A DNA stretch of 64,000 nucleotides. It comes from Nonlabens agnitus. GTDB taxonomy: Bacteria; Bacteroidota; Bacteroidia; Flavobacteriales; Flavobacteriaceae. Numbering within the stretch: the stretch's first letter is position 1; each line of letters opens with the position of its first letter. Where the stretch lies: the NCBI RefSeq assembly GCF_002994045.1, contig NZ_MQUC01000003.1:2766501-2830500 (forward strand), written 5' to 3'. Positions 46,601-52,301 of this stretch are shown here, piece by piece. A program made the position numbers and the translations under genes. The notes under the pieces were generated by a model, which saw nothing but the letters and a program-made list of their open reading frames with translations, was not told the origin of the DNA and made no database searches.

Positions 46601-46780
46601 TATTACCGGTTTTTGCGGCTTGTTCTCCAGCAGGCGCACAAAGTTGAGACAGGCGCTGGTGTTGTTGATGTCTGTTAGTACAATGGTTTCCAGCCCACTT
46701 TTTATCGCAAGGTCGATGAGCGCCTCTTCATCAAAGGTGCCGTATCGCATGGAATAATAGGTGTGGTTATTCAGGTACAT
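43634..46780 (-). CDS. dnaE2: DNA polymerase III alpha subunit, error-prone (DnaE2-like)
   Basis: 1048 aa from the ATG at 46780. Polymerase catalytic aspartates are Asp360 and Asp362 in PPDFDLDFSWDD; GRGSGANSILAYLL and YAFAKGHSASYA are further family motifs. The N-terminal PHP domain begins NNHTYYSMRYG, where the first metal-binding His of HxH is replaced by Asn, so PHP activity is doubtful. QKQLF before ELLGFPLCSH lies where the internal clamp motif sits in alpha subunits. Its place beside dinB, SRAP and an S24 repressor points to the damage-tolerance type, not the replicative dnaE. Confidence 0.88.
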   Translation of the reverse strand: MYLNNHTYYSMRYGTFDEEALIDLAIKSGLETIVLTDINNTSACLNFVRLLENKPQKPVIGIDFRNDHQQLYVGLAKNNAGFQELNDFLSPHLHGKTALPEVAPAFENCFVIYPLEKVVALRKTRFRESEFIGVSITSLRKLPFTDYLKYKDKLVILQPVTFRNKKDFNAHRLLRCIDLNILLSQLPTQQQGTEADKMIPVDELEALFSEYPFIIENTKKLLDQCSISFDYDKSQLNANQKTYHRDGTPEENSIADFKLLQQLAQEGIPLRYGASTPDIDARIEKEITTVVKKGFVAYFLINWRICQYAREQGYFYVGRGSGANSILAYLLQITEVDPIELDLYFERFINDYRTSPPDFDLDFSWDDREDMTRFIFEEFGKRANVALQGTYVTFQYRAVLRELGKVFGLPRADIDMLTSGSWNFALLDHMHQLVIRYSKYLMDMPNYTSIHAGGILITERPIHYYSATNLPPKGYPTVQFDMHIAEDAGIHKFDILAQRGLGKIRDAIQIIKNNQPDAVLADVRRDVKKFMKDESINAMISRAKCIGCFYIESPAMRMLLSKLATNDYIGLVAASSVIRPGVAQSGMMREFILRTRYPEKRAEAHPILQSIMPETYGIMVYQEDVIKVAHHYAKLDLGEADVLRRGMSGKYRSREEFQKVEEKFYKNCRKEGHDPAESQEIWNQIKSFAGYAFAKGHSASYAVESYQSLYLKRYFPLEYMTATLNNGGGFYKPELYVHEARMCGATIEAPCINNSDVANVIKGTSIYLGYSYINELEKKAMLSIVASRWRDGEFTSLDDFINRVAISIDQMSLLIRIDAFRFTGIDRYELLWQAHFKMDKTPKKALQKQLFVPKFRQAHIPKLTTTQQELAFEQIELLGFPLCSHFDLLVDEPRNNHTCKDLSRYLNNKILIYGYVVNIKTTHTAKGKRMQFGTFLDRDGHFFDTVMFPPVAAKISFRGSGIYAVYGKVVEEFDFCSIEVEDMRKMDYIQDPRYAEDNPQTMQRLDKQASLRDRRMGNGNGYRRLELPHENANIHQPGAGRKPGKVRE
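44695..44708. repeat. Palindrome-like sequence at a conserved dnaE motif
   Basis: CTTTCGCGAAAGCG is read as AFAKG, part of the conserved FAKGHS polymerase motif. The resemblance may be coincidence or an exapted copy. Confidence 0.4.
46393..46408. repeat. Short palindrome copy inside dnaE2
   Basis: CGCTTTCGCGAAAGCG, read on the gene strand as RFRES at about residues 125-129, in a poorly conserved part of the PHP region. Confidence 0.9.
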
Positions 46781-46882
46781 TTTTAAAAACAAGCTTATCT
46801 ACAATGGACAAATGGCTTAAATATTTTACTTCTAGGCAGTTCTCGACTACGCTCGAGCAAGCATTTGCTTACGCTCTACTCT

Positions 46883-48100
46883 CTACTGTTTTCTATGCGC
46901 CAGAACTACTGGCGGCAAACCGTTGAATGGGTTGACCATTCTACCTATGGTTTTGGCTTCCATTCCAGCGGCTTTGACAACCATACGGTCGCCGTACTTT
47001 TCCCTGATTTTATCTAGGGCACTATATAGATTCAACGCACTTTCGTCATCTTCAAATAAGTTGATTTGATAATGACCGCTTACAAGATGCGAGAAGCGTA
47101 TCCCAATAAGACGCACCAAAATTCTGCGGTTGTACAGCTTGTCAAAAAGGTCCAATATTTTAGGAATCAATATGTGGTCTGCACTGCAAAAGGGAATGCG
47201 CATTTGTTTGGAATAGGTATTGAAATCAGAGTATTTGATTTTCACATTAATGCATGCCGTAAGTTTATCACCACGGCGCAATTGATACGCCAAGTTTTCT
47301 GTCATCGCAATCAATATGGACTTGAGCTTTTTGACGTCTATGGTGTCATTGTCAAACGTACGTTCTGTACTGATGGACTGGCGCTCATTGAATGCAATCA
47401 CGGGTCTATTATCGACACCTTGCGCTCTGCGCCAGATAAGACTACCGTTTTTGCCCAGTACGTTGATGAGCATCTCTTCTGACATTTCCTGGATCGTGTG
47501 AATTCTTCTCACGCCCAGATGCCTTAATGTTTGATAGGTTTTATCGCCTACCTGCGGTATTTTCTTGATGGATAATGGTGCCATGAATTGTTTTTCATGC
47601 CCGTGCTCTATCATAAGCTGGTTATTGGGTTTTGCCTCACCAGTCGCAATTTTTGAAACCACTTTATTGATAGACAGTCCAAAAGATATGGGCAAACCAG
47701 TCTCTTTAATGATTTTGCTGCGCACCTCACTGGCTAGTTTATAGCAGCCGTGGAATTTGTCTATTCCTGTGAGGTCTGCATAGAACTCATCAATGCTGGA
47801 TTTTTCAAAGAGCGGTGTTTGCTCTTTGATGATTTCAGTCACCTCGTCAGAATGTTTTGAATAGGTACCTGCATTACCGCGTATGACAATGGCTTCTGGA
47901 CATAACTGGCGTGCGAGTTTCATAGACATACCACTATGGACGCCATAACCACGCGTCTCATAACTACAGGCTGCCACCACACCACGATCACTGGTACCAC
48001 CTACTAGAAGCGGTTTGTTTTTAAGCCGTGCATCCATCTTACGCTCTACCGAAACATAAAATGTATCCAGATCAATATGCATGATATTCTTGTCAGCCAT
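46883..48100 (-). CDS. dinB: Y-family DNA polymerase (DNA polymerase IV)
   Basis: 405 aa. Metal-binding residues Asp10 (MHIDLDTFYVSVE) and Asp104-Glu105 (SSIDEFYADLTG) are present. The usual SIDEAYLD is varied to SIDEFYAD. Two HhH segments follow (IKKIPQVGDKTYQTLRHLGVRRIHTI). QINLF near residue 355 fits a clamp-binding motif. It probably performs translesion synthesis together with the DnaE2-like polymerase encoded next. A terminator-like hairpin in front suggests a separate promoter. Confidence 0.93.
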   Translation of the reverse strand: MADKNIMHIDLDTFYVSVERKMDARLKNKPLLVGGTSDRGVVAACSYETRGYGVHSGMSMKLARQLCPEAIVIRGNAGTYSKHSDEVTEIIKEQTPLFEKSSIDEFYADLTGIDKFHGCYKLASEVRSKIIKETGLPISFGLSINKVVSKIATGEAKPNNQLMIEHGHEKQFMAPLSIKKIPQVGDKTYQTLRHLGVRRIHTIQEMSEEMLINVLGKNGSLIWRRAQGVDNRPVIAFNERQSISTERTFDNDTIDVKKLKSILIAMTENLAYQLRRGDKLTACINVKIKYSDFNTYSKQMRIPFCSADHILIPKILDLFDKLYNRRILVRLIGIRFSHLVSGHYQINLFEDDESALNLYSALDKIREKYGDRMVVKAAGMEAKTIGRMVNPFNGLPPVVLAHRKQ

Positions 48101-48140
48101 GATAGTTACTCGGTATTGGTATTTTTAAAATAAGTGGTCA

Positions 48141-48170
48141 AAAAACCTCACAGTAAAAACTGTGAGGTTG
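48141..48170 (-). terminator. Hairpin between the 90-aa gene and dinB
   Basis: AACCTCACAG and CTGTGAGGTT with a 6-base loop, followed on the minus strand by TTTTTTG. It would partly uncouple dinB and dnaE2 from the SRAP transcript. Confidence 0.78.
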
Positions 48171-48198
48171 ACGGTATTTCAAATAATGAGAGGTGGTT

Positions 48199-48468
48199 CT
48201 AGTCCTCTATGTTTTTAATGATGATATCGTTGACGCTGGGCTCCAGCATACTGATCAATCCATCCAGCTCTTTATTGCTGGAGAACTCGATACCGTTCGT
48301 CTGTAACACCTCATACAGAGTCTCGTATACTTTTTTGACAAGGTTGTTTGCATCTGCCACTTTATCCTTCCAGGTTTTAAGTGGAATAGTGGAGTTTGCT
48401 TTGCGCCTGGAAGCCATCAAGTTCTGGACTCTTAGGGCTAGATCTGCTTTTATGTGCTCAATGTCCAT
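48199..48468 (-). CDS. Unknown 89-aa protein in the damage-response cassette
   Basis: Mostly helical, starting MDIEHIKADLALRVQNLMASRRKANST and ending PSVNDIIIKNIED. No membrane segment, signal or motif that I recognise; a Met one codon earlier (48471) could be the start. It begins within ten bases of the SRAP stop, so it is surely cotranscribed with it, and a terminator follows. Its context suggests a role in the same stress response, but nothing in the sequence says what. Confidence 0.7.
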   Translation of the reverse strand: MDIEHIKADLALRVQNLMASRRKANSTIPLKTWKDKVADANNLVKKVYETLYEVLQTNGIEFSSNKELDGLISMLEPSVNDIIIKNIED

Positions 48469-48477
48469 CATCTTTAT

Positions 48478-49305
48478 TTAAAACAATACAAATTGATCTC
48501 CAGCCACGAGTCGCTCCTCGCGTATGGTAAATGGTTTTTCTTCCACATACTTCAAACGCTCATACAAACTGCGGTCATAATCCTTAAAGAGTTTCTCGCC
48601 TATAGGCTTTAAGAGCTCCAATCCATTTTGTTCTGGATTCTTGATCTTTTGCGAGATAGGGTAGGCATTGAATCCTTTGTCATCAAATGGCTTCATGATA
48701 CTTGTCAATCTTGCCATGGAAAGATCCTTATCCAGCCATTCTTCTTCTTGTTTTCTAGTCAATACCACTGGTGCACGATGGTGACCTATACGTTGTGTAA
48801 GCCTGTTAGCCGCCGTGGTCACTATGGCAACGGTATGATGCTGCTCACCAGTTAAGGGATGTTGCCATACATCATAGATACCAGCTAGTGCAAACGGCCC
48901 ACGATCTTTATTGGGATAAACCAGATGTGGTTTGTTGAGTTTTTCCAGTTTAGGACCTTCAATGAAAGCATCTACAAGTACAAGGCATCGTTGTGATTTG
49001 ATGGCGTGTCTAAACATAGGCTTCTGAAAGATGCCTGCCGGTCCATCATAATTAGGGTCGTTGTTAGGGTTGTAACTTCCTTCTGCCCTGGCATTGATCA
49101 TGTAGGTTTGCTTGTGTGCCCAGTGTGGCGTAAAACCTAAGGTAAACATCTGTATATGGTTGGGTCTTGCACTGGTGATCACCGGTATTTTATTGCCGGC
49201 ACTTATGTTCACATTTTCTGATAGTTGTTCCGCTTTCGCGAAAGCGGCATTAAAACGCTGCTCCAACAATGCTGCTGGTGTTATAACTGATGCTCTTCCA
49301 CACAT
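48478..49305 (-). CDS. SOS response-associated peptidase (SRAP/HMCES/YedK family)
   Basis: 275 aa. The catalytic Cys2 is exposed after Met removal (MCGRASV) and forms a thiazolidine crosslink with abasic sites in single-stranded DNA. The active-site Asn lies in YMINARAE, Glu in VDAFIEG (usual GFYEW changed to AFIEG) and His in GHHRAPVVL. It is divergent from the S24 repressor, and the control region has five palindromic operators. A palindrome copy encodes AFAKA at about residue 21. Confidence 0.93.
   Translation of the reverse strand: MCGRASVITPAALLEQRFNAAFAKAEQLSENVNISAGNKIPVITSARPNHIQMFTLGFTPHWAHKQTYMINARAEGSYNPNNDPNYDGPAGIFQKPMFRHAIKSQRCLVLVDAFIEGPKLEKLNKPHLVYPNKDRGPFALAGIYDVWQHPLTGEQHHTVAIVTTAANRLTQRIGHHRAPVVLTRKQEEEWLDKDLSMARLTSIMKPFDDKGFNAYPISQKIKNPEQNGLELLKPIGEKLFKDYDRSLYERLKYVEEKPFTIREERLVAGDQFVLF
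49230..49247. repeat. Short palindrome copy inside the SRAP gene
   Basis: Perfect 18-bp palindrome CCGCTTTCGCGAAAGCGG, read on the gene strand as AFAKA. Confidence 0.9.
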
Positions 49306-49318
49306 AACTTTCGATTTT

Positions 49319-49414
49319 GGAAATATTCCTAGGAATAGTTCTGTTTACACTTCAAAAGTATGGAATAATTCCTAATATATGGAAATATTCCAGTGTTAAA
49401 ATTGGAATAATTCC
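49319..49414. promoter_or_regulatory. Five-copy operator array between SRAP and the S24 repressor
   Basis: An 11-bp palindrome recurs at 49319 (GGAAATATTCC), 49332 (GGAATAGTTCT, imperfect), 49362 (GGAATAATTCC), 49381 (GGAAATATTCC) and 49404 (GGAATAATTCC). They cover both divergent promoters, including TACTTTTG on the minus strand at 49360-49353. They are likely binding sites of the adjacent XRE-S24 protein. Confidence 0.82.
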
Positions 49415-49431
49415 CAAAAGGAGTATATTTG
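49402..49431 (+). promoter_or_regulatory. Probable promoter of the S24 repressor gene
   Basis: TTG at 49402, 19 bases, then TATATTTG at 49424-49431. The last operator copy lies between the two elements. The start codon is only 4 bases further on, so this transcript would have almost no leader. AAAGGAG at 49417 could instead serve as a ribosome site of a longer transcript. Confidence 0.55.
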
Positions 49432-49435
49432 AACT

Positions 49436-50203
49436 ATGGGACAAGATATTTCTATAGAGGCACAGCGCTTCAAAATCGTACGTGAAGGTCTAGGCAAAAC
49501 GCAGGCCGAGTTTGCACAAATGCTGGATGCGGGATCATCCACGGCAGACATTGAACGTGGTAAAAAGAAGATCACGGGTAAGATTGTGACCGAGCTGTTA
49601 CGCCAGTTCAACATCAACCCTTTATGGCTGTATGGAAATAGTTATAACAAGCACCTAGAAACTAGTCAAAGCACCGCTCCCAAAATCATCACCATGGATG
49701 TAAGTGAGCGTGAGAATATGATCATGGTGCCTATCAAAGCCAGTGCCGGTTATGCCAACAATCTACAGGATACGGACTGGTTCAATGAGTTGCCAGCTTT
49801 TAATATACCGTTGCCACAATATAGAGAAGGAAGTTATCGCGCATTCCAGGTAAAGGGCGACAGCATGTTGCCCGTTTTACAGCCTAATGAATGGGTGATG
49901 GGTCGTGCGGTAGAAAGCTTACGCCAGGCAAACGACGGTAAGATCTATGTCGTTGTTACCAGTGACACTGTCGTCGTCAAGAAGTTGCGTAAAGATTCAC
50001 AAGAGCGCGTGATGCTTATTTCCCTGAACAATGAATATCCTATTATCGAGCAGGACGTGGCAGAGATATCTGAACTTTGGGAAGTCAATTCAAAATTGAG
50101 TTTTGACCTGGATGTTCATGAAGGCCAAGAGGCGATGATATCGCTCAAACAAGGACTCGATAGTCTAAGAGACGAGATTGCAAGCATAAAAAAAGGAACC
50201 TGA
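49436..50203 (+). CDS. XRE-family repressor with S24 (LexA-like) peptidase domain
   Basis: 255 aa. N-terminal HTH (QRFKIVREGLGKTQAEFAQMLDAGSSTADIERGKKKIT) and C-terminal S24 domain with Ser143 in KGDSMLPVL and Lys182 in VVVKKLRK. Ala104-Gly105 in KASAGYAN sits where LexA and CI repressors cleave themselves. By analogy, DNA damage would trigger self-cleavage and derepress the SRAP-dinB-dnaE2 cassette. Binding to its own upstream palindromes is inferred. Confidence 0.9.
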   Translation: MGQDISIEAQRFKIVREGLGKTQAEFAQMLDAGSSTADIERGKKKITGKIVTELLRQFNINPLWLYGNSYNKHLETSQSTAPKIITMDVSERENMIMVPIKASAGYANNLQDTDWFNELPAFNIPLPQYREGSYRAFQVKGDSMLPVLQPNEWVMGRAVESLRQANDGKIYVVVTSDTVVVKKLRKDSQERVMLISLNNEYPIIEQDVAEISELWEVNSKLSFDLDVHEGQEAMISLKQGLDSLRDEIASIKKGT

Positions 50204-50216
50204 TTAGGTTCCTTCT
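50193..50216 (+). terminator. Terminator of the S24 repressor gene
   Basis: AAGGAACCT and AGGTTCCTT around four bases, followed by CTTTGTT; the stem overlaps the stop codon region. Confidence 0.75.
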
Positions 50217-50235
50217 TTGTTATCTATGATTTTAT

Positions 50236-50400
50236 TTAATCTGGATCACTAGGTGTAGGGTTTGTGTCGTAGCCATCATCGCTGCTATCATCTGCATCTG
50301 GTGCTAATGTTTCTACCTCGATTTCTTTTTCTTCACGACAGCTGTTCAATGCCGGTGCTAGTATCGCGCATAATGCGCAAGCAATAAATAGTCTTTTCAT
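50236..50400 (-). CDS. Very small acidic lipoprotein (54 aa)
   Basis: The ATG is at 50400 and TAA at 50238-50236. MKRLFIACALCAILAPALNSC is a short lipoprotein signal with lipobox LNSC. The tail begins REEKEIEVE, is rich in Asp and Glu, and ends with a Pro/Thr/Ser-rich DTNPTPSDPD. The shared SC-RE start and position make it the first of four tandem relatives, although its tail is not heptad-like. Function unknown. Confidence 0.7.
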   Translation of the reverse strand: MKRLFIACALCAILAPALNSCREEKEIEVETLAPDADDSSDDGYDTNPTPSDPD

Positions 50401-50565
50401 GTTTTTAATTTTTGTGCGTCGTTCTCGTCACGGTTTTTAATTTCTAGTAATTGGAAAGTTTTGTTTATTTTAAATATAATTCAGTTTGATAATCGATCAC
50501 GATAGTGATCAACCCCAACAATGCTAAATATAAATTATTGTAGGGCAAACCAATAGTAACAAAAG

Positions 50566-50595
50566 CAAAAAAGCCGTCTCGAGAGACAGCTTTTC
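50566..50595 (-). terminator. Terminator of the 82-aa acidic lipoprotein gene
   Basis: AAAGCCGTCTC and GAGACAGCTTTT pair with one mismatch; on the minus strand a T-rich run follows. Confidence 0.75.
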
Positions 50596-50622
50596 TATAA
50601 GGATTATAAAAACACGTGGTTT

Positions 50623-50871
50623 TTACATGTCGTCTGCTGCATCTTCTAAATCATCAGCGCGATCGTCCATTGCGTCTTCAACCTCTTCAGCTTGCTCCTC
50701 TAATTCATCAGCACGCTCTTCCATTGCCTCTTCTACATCGTCTGCAGCATCTTCCATGTCGTCAGACATTTGCTCCATTTTTTCTTCTGCACTATCTGCC
50801 TCATCTCTACAAGAAGTAGTGAATAACACCACTGTGAATAGCGCAATGAAGAGTAGGTTTAATTTTTTCAT
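50623..50871 (-). CDS. Small acidic lipoprotein with internal repeat
   Basis: 82 aa. Signal MKKLNLLFIALFTVVLFTTSC is almost identical to that of the next gene upstream, which suggests recent duplication. The mature part is a nearly pure Asp/Glu/Ala helix with two 18-residue units (VEEAMEERADELEEQAEE and VEDAMDDRADDLEDAADD), probably coiled coil. Cys is followed by RDEAD, fitting a surface-export signal. No function is known. Confidence 0.8.
   Translation of the reverse strand: MKKLNLLFIALFTVVLFTTSCRDEADSAEEKMEQMSDDMEDAADDVEEAMEERADELEEQAEEVEDAMDDRADDLEDAADDM
50651..50758. repeat. Two 54-bp tandem units inside the acidic lipoprotein gene
   Basis: The same segment starts at 50651 (TCATCAGCGCGATCGTCC) and 50705 (TCATCAGCACGCTCTTCC), 54 bases apart, and encodes the duplicated 18-residue acidic helix. 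Confidence 0.7.
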
Positions 50872-50940
50872 AATTAAAAAGTTTTGGTTAAGAGGTAAAT
50901 ATAAAATATTGAGACGTTTTAAAGGATTTTTGTTAAACTA

Positions 50941-50969
50941 AAAAAGCTGTCCTTTTGAGACAGCTTTTA
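50941..50969 (-). terminator. Terminator of the 72-aa acidic lipoprotein gene
   Basis: AAAAGCTGTC and GACAGCTTTT around a 7-base loop, followed on the minus strand by T-rich sequence. Confidence 0.85.
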
Positions 50970-50992
50970 AGTATAAGATGGTAAACGCCTAA

Positions 50993-51211
50993 TTAAGCAG
51001 CGTCATCGTTTCCTTCTACTTCGTCTTCAACTTCTTGAGCGCCATCTTCAACAGCGTCCTCTACATCTTCTGCAGCATCTTCCATATCTTCACCTACTTC
51101 TTCCATAGATTCTTCGATGTTAGTTTCTTCAACTGTAGTCTCTTCTCTACAAGAAGTAGTGAATAAAGCAACTGCAAAAAGAGCGATAAATAATAAATTT
51201 AGTTTTTTCAT
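50993..51211 (-). CDS. Small acidic lipoprotein
   Basis: 72 aa. The signal MKKLNLLFIALFAVALFTTSC differs at only two positions from its neighbour at 50623. The mature part REETTVEETNIEESMEEVGEDMEDAAEDVEDAVEDG is a short acidic amphipathic helix, ending EVEGNDDAA. It has its own terminator, so copy number or dosage seems to be regulated gene by gene. Function unknown. Confidence 0.8.
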   Translation of the reverse strand: MKKLNLLFIALFAVALFTTSCREETTVEETNIEESMEEVGEDMEDAAEDVEDAVEDGAQEVEDEVEGNDDAA

Positions 51212-51260
51212 TGTAATAGTTTTTAAGTTAAATGATGATAAATATATAATAGTTGATCAA

Positions 51261-51283
51261 AATCATTGCCTTGCGGCAAGATT
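51261..51283 (-). terminator. Possible terminator of the 74-aa acidic lipoprotein gene
   Basis: TTGCC and GGCAA with flanking AATC/GATT form a small hairpin just past the stop; on the minus strand GATTTTGATC follows, a short T-run. Confidence 0.5.
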
Positions 51284-51293
51284 CTACGATCAA

Positions 51294-51518
51294 TTAGTTA
51301 TCGTCGCCTATCTCGTCGATAGCCTGATCGATTTCTTTGTTTACTTCTTGATCAGCTTTTTCTCCAGCTCTTTCAAGAATACCGCCAGCTTCTTCAGCAG
51401 CCTCTTCCGTTTCAACTTCTACTTCTTTAACGATAGTCTCAGTTTCAGTCTCACGACAAGAGGTGAATGCAGTAGCACATGTAGCAAATACCGCTAGGGT
51501 TAATACAACTTTTTTCAT
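51294..51518 (-). CDS. Small acidic lipoprotein
   Basis: 74 aa. Signal MKKVVLTLAVFATCATAFTSC with lipobox FTSC, followed by RETETETIVKEVEVETEEAAEEAGGILERAGEKADQEV. The tail is a mixed-charge helix, less acidic than its neighbours. It is the most upstream member of the tandem group. Function unknown. Confidence 0.8.
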   Translation of the reverse strand: MKKVVLTLAVFATCATAFTSCRETETETIVKEVEVETEEAAEEAGGILERAGEKADQEVNKEIDQAIDEIGDDN

Positions 51519-51638
51519 TGTTGATGATTAAATGATTAAAGCGGCAAAAGTATTTTTTTTGCTCAAAACTTTTACTAATGTTCTCATAACTTATTAACAA
51601 TTTAATTGGCTCATTTCTATCTTTATAGCAAAAAGTAG

Positions 51639-52301
51639 ATGAGTTTTCATAAAATGTTTTCTTTCTTAAGAGAGCTACAAAAAAATAACAATAAGGAATG
51701 GATGGATGCACATCGCGACACCTATGAAGAAGTGCGCGACTGGTATAAATCTTGGCTCAATGAGCTGGATGCAGAACTAGGCAAAATTGACAAGGACTAT
51801 CATTCTACCGAAGGCAAAAGAGCCATCAACCGTATCAACAACAACCTACTTTATCATCCCAATAAACCTATCTACAAAGACCATTTTGGCGCTGGACTGG
51901 ATCTATCAGAAAATGGCAAACAAGGTGATTTTTACATTCATCTAGGGACCAACGGCTCCTTTATCGCTGGCGGTTTTTACAATCCCAAAAAGGAAACTCT
52001 TGACTCCATACGCGACGCTATCGACTATAATGGTGCCGAATTCAAAAAGATCATGGCTAAAAAGTCTTTCAAAGAAACCTTTGGTGAAATGATTGAAGAT
52101 GAGAATAAACTCAAGACCTCGCCCAAAGGCTATTCACAAGATCATGAACACATAGATCTACTACGACGTAAAAGTTTTGCAGTAAAACATGACGTGACCC
52201 AAAAAGAAGTCATGCAGGATGATTTCAAGGAAAAATGTGTAGAGATATACAAGGAAATGTTGCCCTTTAGAAAATATTTGAATAAGGCCGTGACAGTTTA
52301 A
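51639..52301 (+). CDS. DUF2461 domain protein
   Basis: 220 aa, cytoplasmic. The family pattern is clear: FSFLRELQKNNNKEWMDAHRDTYEEVRDWY, KRAINRINNNLLYHPNKPIYKDHFGAGLD, DFYIHLGTNGSFIAGGFYNP and PKGYSQDHEHIDLLRRKSFAVKH. The biochemical role of DUF2461 is unknown. It converges on the next gene with a 4-base overlap. Confidence 0.92.
   Translation: MSFHKMFSFLRELQKNNNKEWMDAHRDTYEEVRDWYKSWLNELDAELGKIDKDYHSTEGKRAINRINNNLLYHPNKPIYKDHFGAGLDLSENGKQGDFYIHLGTNGSFIAGGFYNPKKETLDSIRDAIDYNGAEFKKIMAKKSFKETFGEMIEDENKLKTSPKGYSQDHEHIDLLRRKSFAVKHDVTQKEVMQDDFKEKCVEIYKEMLPFRKYLNKAVTV

Noticed and set aside
48101..48140. Search for the GGAAWWATTCC operator in front of dinB
   Set aside because: No copy is present there, so direct control of dinB by the S24 protein is not supported; read-through from SRAP or another promoter is needed.
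50627..50941. Plus-strand frame of about 100 Ser-rich codons opposite the acidic lipoprotein
   Set aside because: It is the mirror of a GAA/GAT-rich gene and has no start context; the minus-strand gene has a proper lipoprotein signal.
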